From positions 1-58,716 of the forward strand of contig JANQGJ010000013.1 of NCBI GenBank assembly GCA_028277395.1: a stretch of DNA of 58,716 bases, written 5' to 3'. This document shows, piece after piece, positions 17,086-26,970 of this stretch. The notes beneath the pieces were generated by a model. That model searched no databases. It saw only the letters and a program-made list of their open reading frames with translations, and was not told where the DNA came from. Source of the stretch: Bacteroidales bacterium (lineage in GTDB: Bacteria; Bacteroidota; Bacteroidia; Bacteroidales; F082). Numbering within the stretch: the stretch's first letter is position 1; each line of letters begins with the position of its first letter. The position numbers and the translations under genes are program-made.

Positions 17086-18351
17086 CTAATTTCCCTTAAC
17101 CAAAATCTGAACTGTAACCCTGCTTTTCTGAACTAAAAGTACCTCACTCGACCCAACAAGTTTGTCGATCAGAGAGTCATTATAATGGCGAACTGTTAAC
17201 AGCTGTAAACCGGTATTATATTTCAAGATAAAAATATCTCTTAGGTCTGATATAAGTGACTGCATCTTAACTGAATCCTCATTGAAACAAACAGAAAAGC
17301 TAACTGCCGAGTTCTGCATCATGTTTATATGAATTTTATTCCTGCTAAATGCATCAAAAATTTGCTTTAGATTTTCCTCGGCAATAAAAGACAGGTTTCT
17401 GGTACTTACAGATAAAAGAACCTGATTATCCTTTACAATAATACCGGGAACCAGACCATCTCCACCACTATTATCTGAAATAGTTGTTGGTTTCATATCA
17501 AGGTCCTGATATGATCTTACAAACAAAGGTATTTTCTTCTGTTTAAGAGGCTGAATAGTTTTTGGATGTATAACCGATGCTCCATAATATGCAAGTTCTA
17601 TGGCCTCATGATACGAAATATTGTCGATTTTAACTGCATCATTAAACCTGGCAGGATCGGCATTCATCAATCCAGGGACATTCTTCCATATCGTAACTTC
17701 ATCAGCATTAAGCACATTGGCAAATATTGCAGCAGTAAAATCAGAGCCTTCACGGCCAAGTGTTGTAGGTTTTCCTGCCAAAGATCCACCGGTAAACCCC
17801 TGAGTTATTACAACCCTACCACTCTCAATTTCAGGTGCAATCTCTGCATTGATATACCTGGAAGTACTCTCCCAGTTTACCGACGCATCAGTAAAGTTTT
17901 CATCTGTAATGATTGTTTTCTTTGAATCTGATAAAGAAACCACAATTCCATTACTTTGTAAGTAGTTAAAAACAATACAACTGGACAATTCCTCACCATA
18001 AGATACAATACTGTCATACGCCTCATATCTGTTATTAAAAGTAATGCTTAAAGTACTATATAGCGAAGCAAATATTTCATCAAGTTTGTTCAGCAGATGC
18101 TGTTCGTCAGGCAAATTGAGGTCCTTCAAAATACCGGTATGATATCTGACAAGATCTTCAAAATCTTCCTTAACATCTGTGTTTGCCTGTGTTGTACTGT
18201 GAAGTCTCTCCAGGGCATTAGTTGTTTTACCTAAAGCTGAGACTACAACAACAAGCGGGTCATTGCAGTAGTTCTTAATAATCTCACCTACCATTCTTAT
18301 CCCCGGGGCATCACTCATCAAAGCCCCTCCAAACTTCATTACTCTTTTCAA
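17086..18351 (-). CDS. Aspartate kinase
   Basis: 421 residues, the length of monofunctional aspartokinases. N-terminal KFGGALMSD nucleotide/aspartate loop, SYGEELSS, the family's 'GREGSDFTAAIFANVL' segment (about 210-225), WKNVPGLMNADPA, and two C-terminal ACT domains (about 310-415, with NMMQNSAVSFSVCF). It phosphorylates L-aspartate to open lysine, threonine and methionine synthesis; the ACT pair suggests feedback control by an end product. I keep the TTG start at 18351, since the next ATG (18339) would remove part of the first beta strand. Alone between a convergent terminator and the FBPase gene. Confidence 0.93.
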   Translation of the reverse strand: MKRVMKFGGALMSDAPGIRMVGEIIKNYCNDPLVVVVSALGKTTNALERLHSTTQANTDVKEDFEDLVRYHTGILKDLNLPDEQHLLNKLDEIFASLYSTLSITFNNRYEAYDSIVSYGEELSSCIVFNYLQSNGIVVSLSDSKKTIITDENFTDASVNWESTSRYINAEIAPEIESGRVVITQGFTGGSLAGKPTTLGREGSDFTAAIFANVLNADEVTIWKNVPGLMNADPARFNDAVKIDNISYHEAIELAYYGASVIHPKTIQPLKQKKIPLFVRSYQDLDMKPTTISDNSGGDGLVPGIIVKDNQVLLSVSTRNLSFIAEENLKQIFDAFSRNKIHINMMQNSAVSFSVCFNEDSVKMQSLISDLRDIFILKYNTGLQLLTVRHYNDSLIDKLVGSSEVLLVQKSRVTVQILVKGN

Positions 18352-18513
18352 TGCTCTCTTTTTATAGTTAATTTCTTCTGATTAAATATATAACGAGAAT
18401 CACAGGTTGTAAGTATGATTATTACAAATTCCTTTGACTTTTGGATCAAAACTACAAAAACCAAATTGCAGTATTACCATACAAATGAAAAAAATCTTTC
18501 AAAGATGCCTGAA

Positions 18514-20496
18514 TTACATTTTTTCTTTAATGAGTCCCTTTCTGTATGCAGCCAAAAGAAGTTTCAGGTCATCAATTTGTATACGAAGGTCTTTTCCAAC
18601 ATCTGTATCTCCTACCCTTTTACGTGTAGCATTACCTTCTATAAATACCCTGTCGGATATTATGTCTTTTTCTTCTTTTATTGCATTTGCCATTGATGAA
18701 AATTCTTTGTGCTCAACAAGTACCAATCCATATGAATTATAGATCAAAGTATAACCTGAAACACCTGTCACTTTTTGGTAAGGTATCGACATTCCGCCAT
18801 CTATAACAAACAATTTACCGTTGGCCTTTATCGGACTTTCTCCCTTTTTAACTTTAACAGGTACATGTCCGTTAATAACATGGGAGTATTCAGGGACAAG
18901 TTCAAATTCCTCCAGTATCTTATTACAATACTTCTCATCATTAAAAGCAAGGTTATAATAAGAATTCCTGCTTTCTTTGTGAGTGCTTTTATCAGCAATA
19001 TAGGCCCTTTCAAAAGTTGCCATTTTCTTTTTACCGAATAATGGTGATAGCGGACCACACCATAAATACCACATATAATCAAGTCCGGGATTATCTTCAG
19101 CTTTTGGACTTCTTTGAAAATACGCCTTTCGTGCAACCCTGTCAAAATGATCACACAACTGCTTCCCGGAATATGTTTCTCCCTCTATTTCAAAACTCTC
19201 AAAGTTGCCATCCTTATCCATTGGAATACAACCATGATAAAGCAGGTTTGAATTATGAGTAAGATACATACTTCCTCTTGTAAAGAGAAAATCAATATGC
19301 TTTTGTAATCTCTGACTATTTATGAAACTTGATCTGAGCTTTTCCATTACCTCAGCTTCTTCGGTACTTAATTCATACGGTTTTTTAGGATCAACAGTAG
19401 GGAAATTCTTATCAAGTAATTCATGTACATTACCATCAATTTTAGTAATACCCTTTTTAAAGTCAACTTCATCAAAAACCAACCTGTCGTTCATGTTAAA
19501 GTGAGGATTTCGCTTTACGGTTTGTCCTTCAAGTTTAAACTGGATAATTGAAATTGCTTTTTGCATCTGTTTTAGCAATTTCATATCAGCATGATGTGCC
19601 TCACCTTTTACTGAAAATAGTTCACATGGATCGTTTTTGTATTTATCCATTGCAAATCTTGCAAGAGGTAACATATTAATTCCATAGGCGTCTTCAAGAG
19701 TATCAAGGTTATTATACCTCAGCGAAATACGTATAACATTTGCAATTAACGCAAGGTTTCCTGCGGCAGCACCCATCCAGACAATATCATGATTACCCCA
19801 CTGGATATCAACAGCATGATAACTAATCAACCTGTCCATTACCTTTTCAGGATGCGGACCCCTGTCGTAAATGTCACCAATAATATGTAATCGGTCAACA
19901 AGCAGCCTTTGAATAAACTCGCAAATCGCTATAATAAAAGCATTTGCCCTGTCGATGTTTATAATGGAACTTATAATTCCCTCAAAGTATTCTTCTTTAT
20001 CCTCTCCGCTTTCGTTCAGCAACTCATCAATAATATAAGCAAAATCGTCAGGCATTGCTTTTCTAACTTTTGATCGGGTGTATTTTGATGCAGCAGCACG
20101 AGCTACTTTTGATAATCTCTGTAATGTTATTGCATACCATTCATTAATATCATCCTCGGATTTTAGTACCAGTTCAAGTTTTTCTTTAGGATAGTAAATC
20201 AATGTTGCAAGCAGTGTTTTCTCTTTTTTTCTGAGTGTTTTCCCAAACACTTCGTCAATTTTGCGAACTACAACTCCTGAAGCATTAGCCAAAACATGAC
20301 TAAAAGTTTCATATTCCCCATGAATGTCTGACAGGAAATGTTCTGTCCCTTTCGGAAGATTTAAAATAGCTTCCAGGTTAATTATTTCAGTGCTTGCTGA
20401 TTGTATGTTGGGAAACCTGGCTGCCAGGAGATTCAGATATTTCAATTGCTTCTCAAGATCTTTGGTAGCGTATTGTTTCGGATTAAATTTCTCCAT
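18514..20496 (-). CDS. fbp: Fructose-1,6-bisphosphatase, class III
   Basis: 660 residues, the usual size of class III FBPase as known from Bacteroides and Firmicutes. Metallophosphatase motifs in order: LSDIHGEYETF (about 78-88), 'IIGDIYDRGPHPEKVMD' (about 215-231), QWGNHDIVWMG (about 250-260) and INGHVPVK near the C-terminus; these Asp/His/Asn residues bind the two metals. It hydrolyses fructose 1,6-bisphosphate to fructose 6-phosphate for gluconeogenesis. Together with the PPi-type phosphofructokinase nearby, the window encodes both directions of this step. Promoter box TAATTTTG lies upstream at 20532-20539. Intact. Confidence 0.96.
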   Translation of the reverse strand: MEKFNPKQYATKDLEKQLKYLNLLAARFPNIQSASTEIINLEAILNLPKGTEHFLSDIHGEYETFSHVLANASGVVVRKIDEVFGKTLRKKEKTLLATLIYYPKEKLELVLKSEDDINEWYAITLQRLSKVARAAASKYTRSKVRKAMPDDFAYIIDELLNESGEDKEEYFEGIISSIINIDRANAFIIAICEFIQRLLVDRLHIIGDIYDRGPHPEKVMDRLISYHAVDIQWGNHDIVWMGAAAGNLALIANVIRISLRYNNLDTLEDAYGINMLPLARFAMDKYKNDPCELFSVKGEAHHADMKLLKQMQKAISIIQFKLEGQTVKRNPHFNMNDRLVFDEVDFKKGITKIDGNVHELLDKNFPTVDPKKPYELSTEEAEVMEKLRSSFINSQRLQKHIDFLFTRGSMYLTHNSNLLYHGCIPMDKDGNFESFEIEGETYSGKQLCDHFDRVARKAYFQRSPKAEDNPGLDYMWYLWCGPLSPLFGKKKMATFERAYIADKSTHKESRNSYYNLAFNDEKYCNKILEEFELVPEYSHVINGHVPVKVKKGESPIKANGKLFVIDGGMSIPYQKVTGVSGYTLIYNSYGLVLVEHKEFSSMANAIKEEKDIISDRVFIEGNATRKRVGDTDVGKDLRIQIDDLKLLLAAYRKGLIKEKM

Positions 20497-20531
20497 AATT
20501 GTGTTAAGTAAGTTTTAGTAAAATTTTGCTG

Positions 20532-20539
20532 CAAAATTA
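20532..20539 (-). promoter_or_regulatory. Promoter -7 box TAATTTTG for fbp
   Basis: Exact TAnnTTTG on the minus strand, 35 bp before the fbp start codon. A T-rich patch occupies the -33 position without a clear TTTG. Confidence 0.5.
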
Positions 20540-20662
20540 TGAAATACATTCGTAATTAAAAATAATTCTAAATAATGAACCTAAACTAATATACGCTCAG
20601 ACTTTTACCCAACTCATTTAAGCAATAACCATATGATAAGCTGTTACTTAACAAAAATTGTA

Positions 20663-20670
20663 TAACTTTG
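20663..20670 (+). promoter_or_regulatory. Promoter -7 box TAACTTTG for the lipoprotein gene
   Basis: Exact TAnnTTTG, 66 bp before the ATG at 20737, giving a leader of about 60 nt. Confidence 0.5.
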
Positions 20671-20736
20671 ATTTTTAGTCTTAATAAGACATTTTATTAT
20701 TTAAAACACTAACTTTATTAAACTGAACCCTAAATC

Positions 20737-22374
20737 ATGAAAAAGATTGCGTTGTTAATAATTGTAATAGCATTTATAAGTTGCAAAAAAGATTCTGATC
20801 CGGAAATTCAATCTCCTGCTTATGAGATTAACACAGAACAGGCTGTTAATGTAACGAATAACAGCGCATGGATTTCAGGATCAATAAGTAACATTGAAAA
20901 CGCAGAAATCTCTAATTATGGTCATGTGTGGTCAGTTAACCAAAACCCTACCACTGAATCAGGTAATAAGACTGAATTTTATAGTACGAACAGTGATACA
21001 ACATTTACAAGTAAGTTATCAGACCTTAAGAAAAAAACTACATATTACATCAGGCCATACATAACTGATAATACCGGAACTTATTATGGTGATCAAATAA
21101 GTTTTACAACTAATGACCAGTTTTTTAAATTTATTGTTAGCAGTGATTACATGTCTTACACTTATGACCTGGACAGAACCTGGATAATTATTTACTCTGA
21201 AAACGGTGATCTTGTTGATTATCTGGAAATATTCAATGGAGAAACCTATGAAATCAACTGGCCGGTAAATCCAACATCTGATAAATATAATATTCAGATT
21301 TTAAAAGAGAAAGAAAACGGCTTCCCCGATGTTGATTATAATATTGATTGTTATCTGGGGGTTTATCCAAACAATTGGTATATTGGACAAGAACCTCATA
21401 TTAAACCTGAACCTATTGGCACAAATACAGTGAGTATCGATGGATTTGATGATGACTATTATTATTACGCAACTCGAAATACATTCGATTATGGGTACTA
21501 TAGTAATATTCAGAATCAAATGGTTTATAATCAAAAAATAAATCCTGATAAAATAATGATAACGTACCAGCATTGGTTTGAAGAGGAACCACCATATTAT
21601 ATCTGGCTGGACAATGTTGGAATAAACGAATCATACTCATTTAATCTCAGCGACTTAACAGAAATGACTGATTATATTGAAGTTGACTTCCAGGGACTGG
21701 ACATAGGAATAATATATATTGAAAGTGAAGACGATTTATCAACAGATTATTGGGAATGGTATGAAGTTTATCTTAATATTAATGAAAATTATGATATAAG
21801 AAAAAAAGCATACTACCCGGGTAACCTATTCAATGGGTACTTTAGTTATTTGACAGCCTATTCAAATAATACACGGGAAAGGATGATAAAAAGAAGAGGC
21901 TCTGTTCCTGATCAATTTGTTTCACTGCCTTCAAATATAAATATAATAGATAACTCAATATATAACCTTGAGGTTGAGATAACTAATGAAACTGAGGTAA
22001 TAGAACTGAACTGGGAAAAATATGAAAACTTTAACAGCGATTCAGCACTTGTGTACAGGTACACTATACATGGATATAAAGAAGACATAAATACGTACGA
22101 ATTACAGGAACTCCCTTCTGAAATTACCGTATTGCTGGAGAACGAGTACGATTACTCCAGGTTAGAATATAGAAATACGATATTCAGAAAGTATGATAAC
22201 GTGGATTCATTCGATGAGTATATTAATTTTATTTTCGTATTCTTAGATAATTATCCCGGCGATAATATGTTTATATATTCGAAAGAAATAAGAGAAGAAG
22301 GGAAAAGTATGGATATTGAAGTTGATTTCAGAGAGGATATTCAGAGAATCAGAAATAATCCATACCTGTACTAA
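20737..22374 (+). CDS. Lipoprotein with FN3-like domain, function unknown
   Basis: 545 residues. Lipobox IAFISC with the lipidated Cys at 16, followed by KKDSDPE; the acidic residues just after Cys are usual for surface-exposed Bacteroidota lipoproteins. Residues about 28-125 form a fibronectin III-like module (WISGSISNIENAEISNYGHVW, TTYYIRPYITDNTGTYYGD), a pattern common in this phylum's surface proteins. The remainder (about 130-545) is rich in Tyr, Asn, Asp and Glu, beta-rich, with no family I recognise. Monocistronic between fbp (divergent) and mfd. Probably cell-surface; no enzymatic motif seen. Confidence 0.82.
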   Translation: MKKIALLIIVIAFISCKKDSDPEIQSPAYEINTEQAVNVTNNSAWISGSISNIENAEISNYGHVWSVNQNPTTESGNKTEFYSTNSDTTFTSKLSDLKKKTTYYIRPYITDNTGTYYGDQISFTTNDQFFKFIVSSDYMSYTYDLDRTWIIIYSENGDLVDYLEIFNGETYEINWPVNPTSDKYNIQILKEKENGFPDVDYNIDCYLGVYPNNWYIGQEPHIKPEPIGTNTVSIDGFDDDYYYYATRNTFDYGYYSNIQNQMVYNQKINPDKIMITYQHWFEEEPPYYIWLDNVGINESYSFNLSDLTEMTDYIEVDFQGLDIGIIYIESEDDLSTDYWEWYEVYLNINENYDIRKKAYYPGNLFNGYFSYLTAYSNNTRERMIKRRGSVPDQFVSLPSNINIIDNSIYNLEVEITNETEVIELNWEKYENFNSDSALVYRYTIHGYKEDINTYELQELPSEITVLLENEYDYSRLEYRNTIFRKYDNVDSFDEYINFIFVFLDNYPGDNMFIYSKEIREEGKSMDIEVDFREDIQRIRNNPYLY

Positions 22375-22484
22375 AGAAAATGCCTGATTTCCCGAAGAGG
22401 TTGTTTTGAGACATAGTCCATTATTCCGGATAAGAAGTTACATAAACATTCCACATATGCATTGTACATGATATTGGTTTTCCG

Positions 22485-22492
22485 TAGTTTTG
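22485..22492 (+). promoter_or_regulatory. Promoter -7 box TAGTTTTG for mfd
   Basis: Exact TAnnTTTG, with ATTG at 22461-22464, 20 bp upstream, as a near-match -33 box. Start of transcription near 22499 leaves a short leader before the TTG start at 22522. Confidence 0.55.
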
Positions 22493-22521
22493 CCGACCTA
22501 ACTTTTTAAAACCAGTGTCAG

Positions 22522-25500
22522 TTGAATCTACCTGAACTTATTACACTCTTTCCGCAAAGTTCATCATTTGAAAAACTTCAAAAAGCAATTGATGAAAACA
22601 AATCACATATTCTGGCAAACGGATTGATCGGATCATCAGCTGCTTTTATAATTGCATCACTTTTAACGCAAAAGGGAAAACAGCAACATCTTATTGTATT
22701 ACAGGATAAAGAACAGGCTGCATATTTTTATAATGACCTTGAAAGCATTCTGGAAGAGTCTGAAGCCGAATTAAATCAGAAAAGGGTATTGTATTATCCA
22801 ACATCATACAGCAGGCCTTATGAACCTGAAAAAGTTGACAGAACCTACCAGTTGTCACGTACCGAAGTGCTCAAAAGGACAATGTCGGGAGATAAAAAAA
22901 CTATTATTGTTACTTATCCCGAAGCCCTTGCAGAAAAGGTAGTAACTAAAAGATATCTGTCGAAAAATATTATAAAACTAAAAGTAGGTGAAGAGGTATC
23001 TCTCGACTTTATTAGTGATATGCTTTTTGAACTTGACTTTGAGCATACCGATTTTGTAACTGAGCCCGGTCAATTTACCATCAGGGGAGGTATTATTGAT
23101 GTTTTTTCATTTTCAAACGAACACCCTTACAGAATTGAATTTTTTGGCGATGAAGTTGAATCAATCAGAACTTTTGATCCCAAAAACCAACTGTCAATCC
23201 AACAACTAAACAGAATATCACTGCTCCCAAATGTACAAAGCAGAGAAATAATTGAAGACAGGGTGGATTTTCTTAATTACATTCCTTCAGGAACATTACT
23301 ATGGTTCGACAACATAACAGTCACACTCGACAATATTGACAACGAATACAATAAAGCATGTCTGAGCTTCGAAAAACTTGAAAGCTCAGAGAACACAAAC
23401 TCTCCTGAAATACTATTTACCAATAGTGAATTTGTTAGAAATCAAATTGGAAAATTCTCAACAGTTGAACTATCCGGGAAAAGCTATTTTCAGGATTCTG
23501 CTGAAATTAGTTTCAATCAAAAACCACAACCATCATTCAATAAAAATTTCGATCTGCTTATTAATGATATTGCAAAGATGCAGTTGGATGGATATAAGTG
23601 TATCATTTTCTCCAATAATGCGAAGCAAATTGAACGTCTTTATGCAATATTTGGGGATCTACAGACCGAAATTCCTGAACACAACCGGGTTAAATTCAGT
23701 CCTGTTTATCAAAGTTTAAGTAATGGCTTCATCGACCACCAACTAAAATTACTTTTTTATACTGATCACCAGATCTTTAACCGATATCACCGATTCAGGT
23801 TAAGAGAAGGTTATGGAAGTAAGGAAGTTATTTCAATTAAAGAGTTGTATGATCTCGTTCCGGGCGATTTTATAACACATATCGATCATGGAGTTGGAAA
23901 ATTCGACGGATTACAGATAATCGACAATAATGGAAAAAAACAGGAAGCAATAAGGCTTTTGTATAAAAACAATGACATCCTGTATGTTAGTATACATTCA
24001 CTTCACCGTATATCCAAATATGTTGGTAAAGAGGGTACTCCCCCATCATTAAACAAACTTGGAACAAAAACCTGGAGTAAATTAAAGAACAAAACGAAAA
24101 ACCGTGTTAAAGATATTGCCCGCGATCTTATAAAGCTTTATGCCAAAAGAAAGGACTCAAAGGGAATTCAATATTCACCTGACACATATCTTCAAACAGA
24201 GCTTGAAGCATCTTTTATATACGAAGACACTCCTGATCAGCTAAAAGCTACCATTGACACCAAAAAGGATATGGAAGCTGAATTCCCAATGGACAGGCTT
24301 ATTTGTGGTGATGTAGGGTTTGGCAAAACAGAGGTTGCTATCAGGGCTGCCTTTAAGGCTGTTTGCGAAAGTAAACAGGTTGCTGTTCTTGTTCCAACAA
24401 CTATACTCGCTTTACAACACTTTAAAACTTTTGCACAGAGGCTTGCTGATTTCCCTGCAAATGTTGACTATATAAACCGGTTTAAAAGTACAAAACAACA
24501 AAAAGTAACTCTTGAAAAGCTGAGAGAAGGCAATGTTGATATAATTATTGGCACACACAGGTTGTTAAGCAAGGACATTGAATTTAAAGATCTTGGGTTA
24601 TTTATAATTGATGAGGAACAAAAATTTGGAGTTGCAGCTAAAGAGAAGCTTAAGCAAATAAGGGCGAATGTTGACACATTGACCCTCACAGCAACCCCAA
24701 TACCACGTACTTTGCAATTTTCGTTAATGGGAGCACGTGATCTGAGTATTATAAACACTGCACCACCAAACAGGCAGCCTATCCAGACTGAAATCCGGTC
24801 ATTTGGTGCTGATGTTATCAGAGATGCTGTTAATTATGAAATATCCAGGGGCGGACAGGTATTTTTTGTCCACAACAGAGTGCAAAACATAATGGATGTT
24901 TATGATATGTTGATGAAATTTGTTCCGGGGATAAGGATCGGTGTTGGACATGGGCAAATGGACGGAGCATCTCTTGAAAAAATCATGCTTGATTTTATCG
25001 ATGGTGATTACGATGTACTTCTTGCAACAACTATTATCGAATCCGGGCTGGATATTCCCAATGCCAATACAATAATTATCAATGATGCTCAGAATCATGG
25101 GTTAAGTGACCTACATCAGCTTCGTGGCAGAGTGGGAAGATCCAACAAACAGGCCTTCTGTTATTTGTTATCTCCACCATTATCAACGTTAACATCTGAA
25201 GCCAGAAAACGACTTAAAGCAATTGAAGAACATGGAGATCTGGGTAGTGGATTTAATATTGCCATGCGCGATCTTGATATAAGAGGTGCAGGGAATATTC
25301 TGGGAGCAGAACAAAGTGGTTTTATTTCTGACATAGGGTATGAAATGTATCAGAAAATACTGAATGAAGCTATTCTTGAATTAAAAGAAAGCGAATTCTC
25401 AGAATTATATAATAATGAAAAGATATCTGAAGATTTTGTCAGTGATTGTCAAATAGAAACAGATCTTGAAATACGAATACCCCAGCATTATCTTAGCAAT

Positions 25501-25893
25501 ATTACAGAACGATTAAGTTTATATAAAGAACTTGATAATATAGAGGAAGAAGAAAAACTTGAGAAATTCAGGGAAACTTTAATTGACAGGTTTGGTCCGT
25601 TACCAAAAGAAACCGAAGACCTTATTAATGTTGTAAGGTTAAGGTGGTTTGCGAAAAAGTCAGGATTTGTTAAACTGCTTCTTAAAAACAACAGGATGAC
25701 ATGTTATTTTACCGGGAATAAGGATTCCGCATTTTTCCAATCCGATAAATTCGGACAAGTATTGGATTATATACAATCTAATCCATCATCAGTTGATATG
25801 AAAGAAATAAAAGGTGCTCTAACACTTAGGTTCAGTAATGTAAAAACTGTTGATAAGGCTGTTACCATCATGAGTAATATGTCGTTTAACTGA
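22522..25893 (+). CDS. mfd: Transcription-repair coupling factor
   Basis: 1123 residues, standard Mfd length. Order of parts: a UvrB-like N-terminal module with YPTSYSRPYEPEKVD and IRGGIIDVFSF, the RNA-polymerase-interacting domain (LVPGDFITHIDHGVGKFDGL, about 440-480), and a RecG-like translocase with Walker A 'GDVGFGKTEVAIRAA', DEEQKFG (Walker B), TATPIPRTL, ESGLDIPNANT and the QLRGRVGRS motif VI, then the TRCF domain. It removes stalled RNA polymerase from DNA lesions and recruits the UvrABC excision system. No ATG is available at the right place; TTG at 22522 fits the promoter and family start. Intact housekeeping gene. Confidence 0.97.
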   Translation: MNLPELITLFPQSSSFEKLQKAIDENKSHILANGLIGSSAAFIIASLLTQKGKQQHLIVLQDKEQAAYFYNDLESILEESEAELNQKRVLYYPTSYSRPYEPEKVDRTYQLSRTEVLKRTMSGDKKTIIVTYPEALAEKVVTKRYLSKNIIKLKVGEEVSLDFISDMLFELDFEHTDFVTEPGQFTIRGGIIDVFSFSNEHPYRIEFFGDEVESIRTFDPKNQLSIQQLNRISLLPNVQSREIIEDRVDFLNYIPSGTLLWFDNITVTLDNIDNEYNKACLSFEKLESSENTNSPEILFTNSEFVRNQIGKFSTVELSGKSYFQDSAEISFNQKPQPSFNKNFDLLINDIAKMQLDGYKCIIFSNNAKQIERLYAIFGDLQTEIPEHNRVKFSPVYQSLSNGFIDHQLKLLFYTDHQIFNRYHRFRLREGYGSKEVISIKELYDLVPGDFITHIDHGVGKFDGLQIIDNNGKKQEAIRLLYKNNDILYVSIHSLHRISKYVGKEGTPPSLNKLGTKTWSKLKNKTKNRVKDIARDLIKLYAKRKDSKGIQYSPDTYLQTELEASFIYEDTPDQLKATIDTKKDMEAEFPMDRLICGDVGFGKTEVAIRAAFKAVCESKQVAVLVPTTILALQHFKTFAQRLADFPANVDYINRFKSTKQQKVTLEKLREGNVDIIIGTHRLLSKDIEFKDLGLFIIDEEQKFGVAAKEKLKQIRANVDTLTLTATPIPRTLQFSLMGARDLSIINTAPPNRQPIQTEIRSFGADVIRDAVNYEISRGGQVFFVHNRVQNIMDVYDMLMKFVPGIRIGVGHGQMDGASLEKIMLDFIDGDYDVLLATTIIESGLDIPNANTIIINDAQNHGLSDLHQLRGRVGRSNKQAFCYLLSPPLSTLTSEARKRLKAIEEHGDLGSGFNIAMRDLDIRGAGNILGAEQSGFISDIGYEMYQKILNEAILELKESEFSELYNNEKISEDFVSDCQIETDLEIRIPQHYLSNITERLSLYKELDNIEEEEKLEKFRETLIDRFGPLPKETEDLINVVRLRWFAKKSGFVKLLLKNNRMTCYFTGNKDSAFFQSDKFGQVLDYIQSNPSSVDMKEIKGALTLRFSNVKTVDKAVTIMSNMSFN

Positions 25894-25961
25894 TAAATAC
25901 CATCTGATAAAAATAGCTTGTAATTACGGCCACTAATTAATTTTCTCCATTATCCTTTTTT

Positions 25962-25969
25962 TATCTTTG
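25962..25969 (+). promoter_or_regulatory. Promoter -7 box TATCTTTG for the glycosyltransferase gene
   Basis: Exact TAnnTTTG; predicted transcription start near 25975. This rules out the upstream GTG at 25969 as start codon and leaves ATG 25981 (very short leader) or 25996. Confidence 0.55.
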
Positions 25970-25980
25970 TGTTTTTATTG

Positions 25981-26715
25981 ATGAAACAAAAATCAATGTC
26001 AAAGATTCTTTCAATAGTAATACCTGCTTACAACGAAGCTGATACAATTACATTAATTCTTGATAAGATTAATTCAGTACAACTAATAAATAATATTGGC
26101 AAAGAGATTATCGTGGTTGATGACAAATCAACAGATAATACGGTTGAGATAACTAAAAGTTATATAAATAGTAATCCTGACATTGACCTAAGGTTGTTTC
26201 ATCAACCTCAAAATATGGGTAAAGGGGCTGCTTTACATAGAGGAATAAAAGAATCGAAAGGAGATTACCTGATAATTCAGGATGCTGACCTGGAGTATGA
26301 TCCTAATGAATACAATAAACTGCTGGAACCAATTGAAAATGATATGGCTGATATTGTATATGGTTCCCGATTTGTGGGAGGTAGTCCTCACAGAATATTA
26401 TTCTTTTGGCATTCAATAGGTAATAAATTTCTCACATTTATCTCGAATATGTTTAGTAACCTTAACTTAACCGACATGGAAACATGTTATAAACTATTCA
26501 GAACTGACATTATTAAAAGCATAAACCTTAGAGAAAAGAGGTTTGGGTTTGAACCTGAAGTAACTGCAAAAATTGCCAGAATACCCGGGATTCGAATTTA
26601 TGAGGTAGGAATTTCTTACTACGGCAGAACCTATGATGATGGAAAGAAAATTGGTTGGAAAGACGGAGTAAAGGCCATAATCAGTATCCTTAAATACAAT
26701 ATTTTCAGTAAGTAA
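25981..26715 (+). CDS. Family 2 glycosyltransferase, polyprenyl-phosphate hexose synthase type
   Basis: 244 residues. GT-A fold motifs: [13 protein letters not shown] (about residues 10-22), [12 protein letters not shown], the '[12 protein letters not shown]' DxD-type metal site (about 93-104), VYGSRFVGG, and [10 protein letters not shown], which is characteristic of dolichol/undecaprenyl-phosphate mannose or glucose synthases. It would transfer a sugar from a nucleotide donor to a lipid phosphate at the cytoplasmic face of the membrane. No C-terminal membrane helices, so it resembles the short DPM1-like form. The ATG at 25981 is preferred; ATG 25996 is also possible. Stand-alone gene, no glycan cluster around it, so the acceptor is unknown. 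Confidence 0.88.
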   Translation: MKQKSMSKILSIVIPAYNEADTITLILDKINSVQLINNIGKEIIVVDDKSTDNTVEITKSYINSNPDIDLRLFHQPQNMGKGAALHRGIKESKGDYLIIQDADLEYDPNEYNKLLEPIENDMADIVYGSRFVGGSPHRILFFWHSIGNKFLTFISNMFSNLNLTDMETCYKLFRTDIIKSINLREKRFGFEPEVTAKIARIPGIRIYEVGISYYGRTYDDGKKIGWKDGVKAIISILKYNIFSK

Positions 26716-26970
26716 TTACAGCGAGGTTTTAACAATACAATCTGCTATATCATACCAAACACTCCCTGATAAATCAGATATAGCTATAAGTACTGTAAAT
26801 GAGATATGACATTATCAATCAATAGTTGACAATGCTCCATACATCAAAAATGACTAATTGAACAGGAACTACAATAACCGCTTAAGATTTTCTCCGGTTA
26901 TGGTAATCATACTAGCAGATTGTATTACCAGGTTAAAGATTCTTAAAATTACAGTGGTGAATAATTTACT

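Noticed and set aside
18415..18742. Two overlapping plus-strand frames at the 3' end of fbp
   Set aside because: Most of both lies antisense to the FBPase coding sequence; no start signal and no family resemblance.
26874..26901. ATAACCG/CGGTTAT inverted repeat between the glycosyltransferase and LPP20-like genes
   Set aside because: The 7-bp stem with a 14-nt loop lacks a T-tract; too weak to call a terminator.
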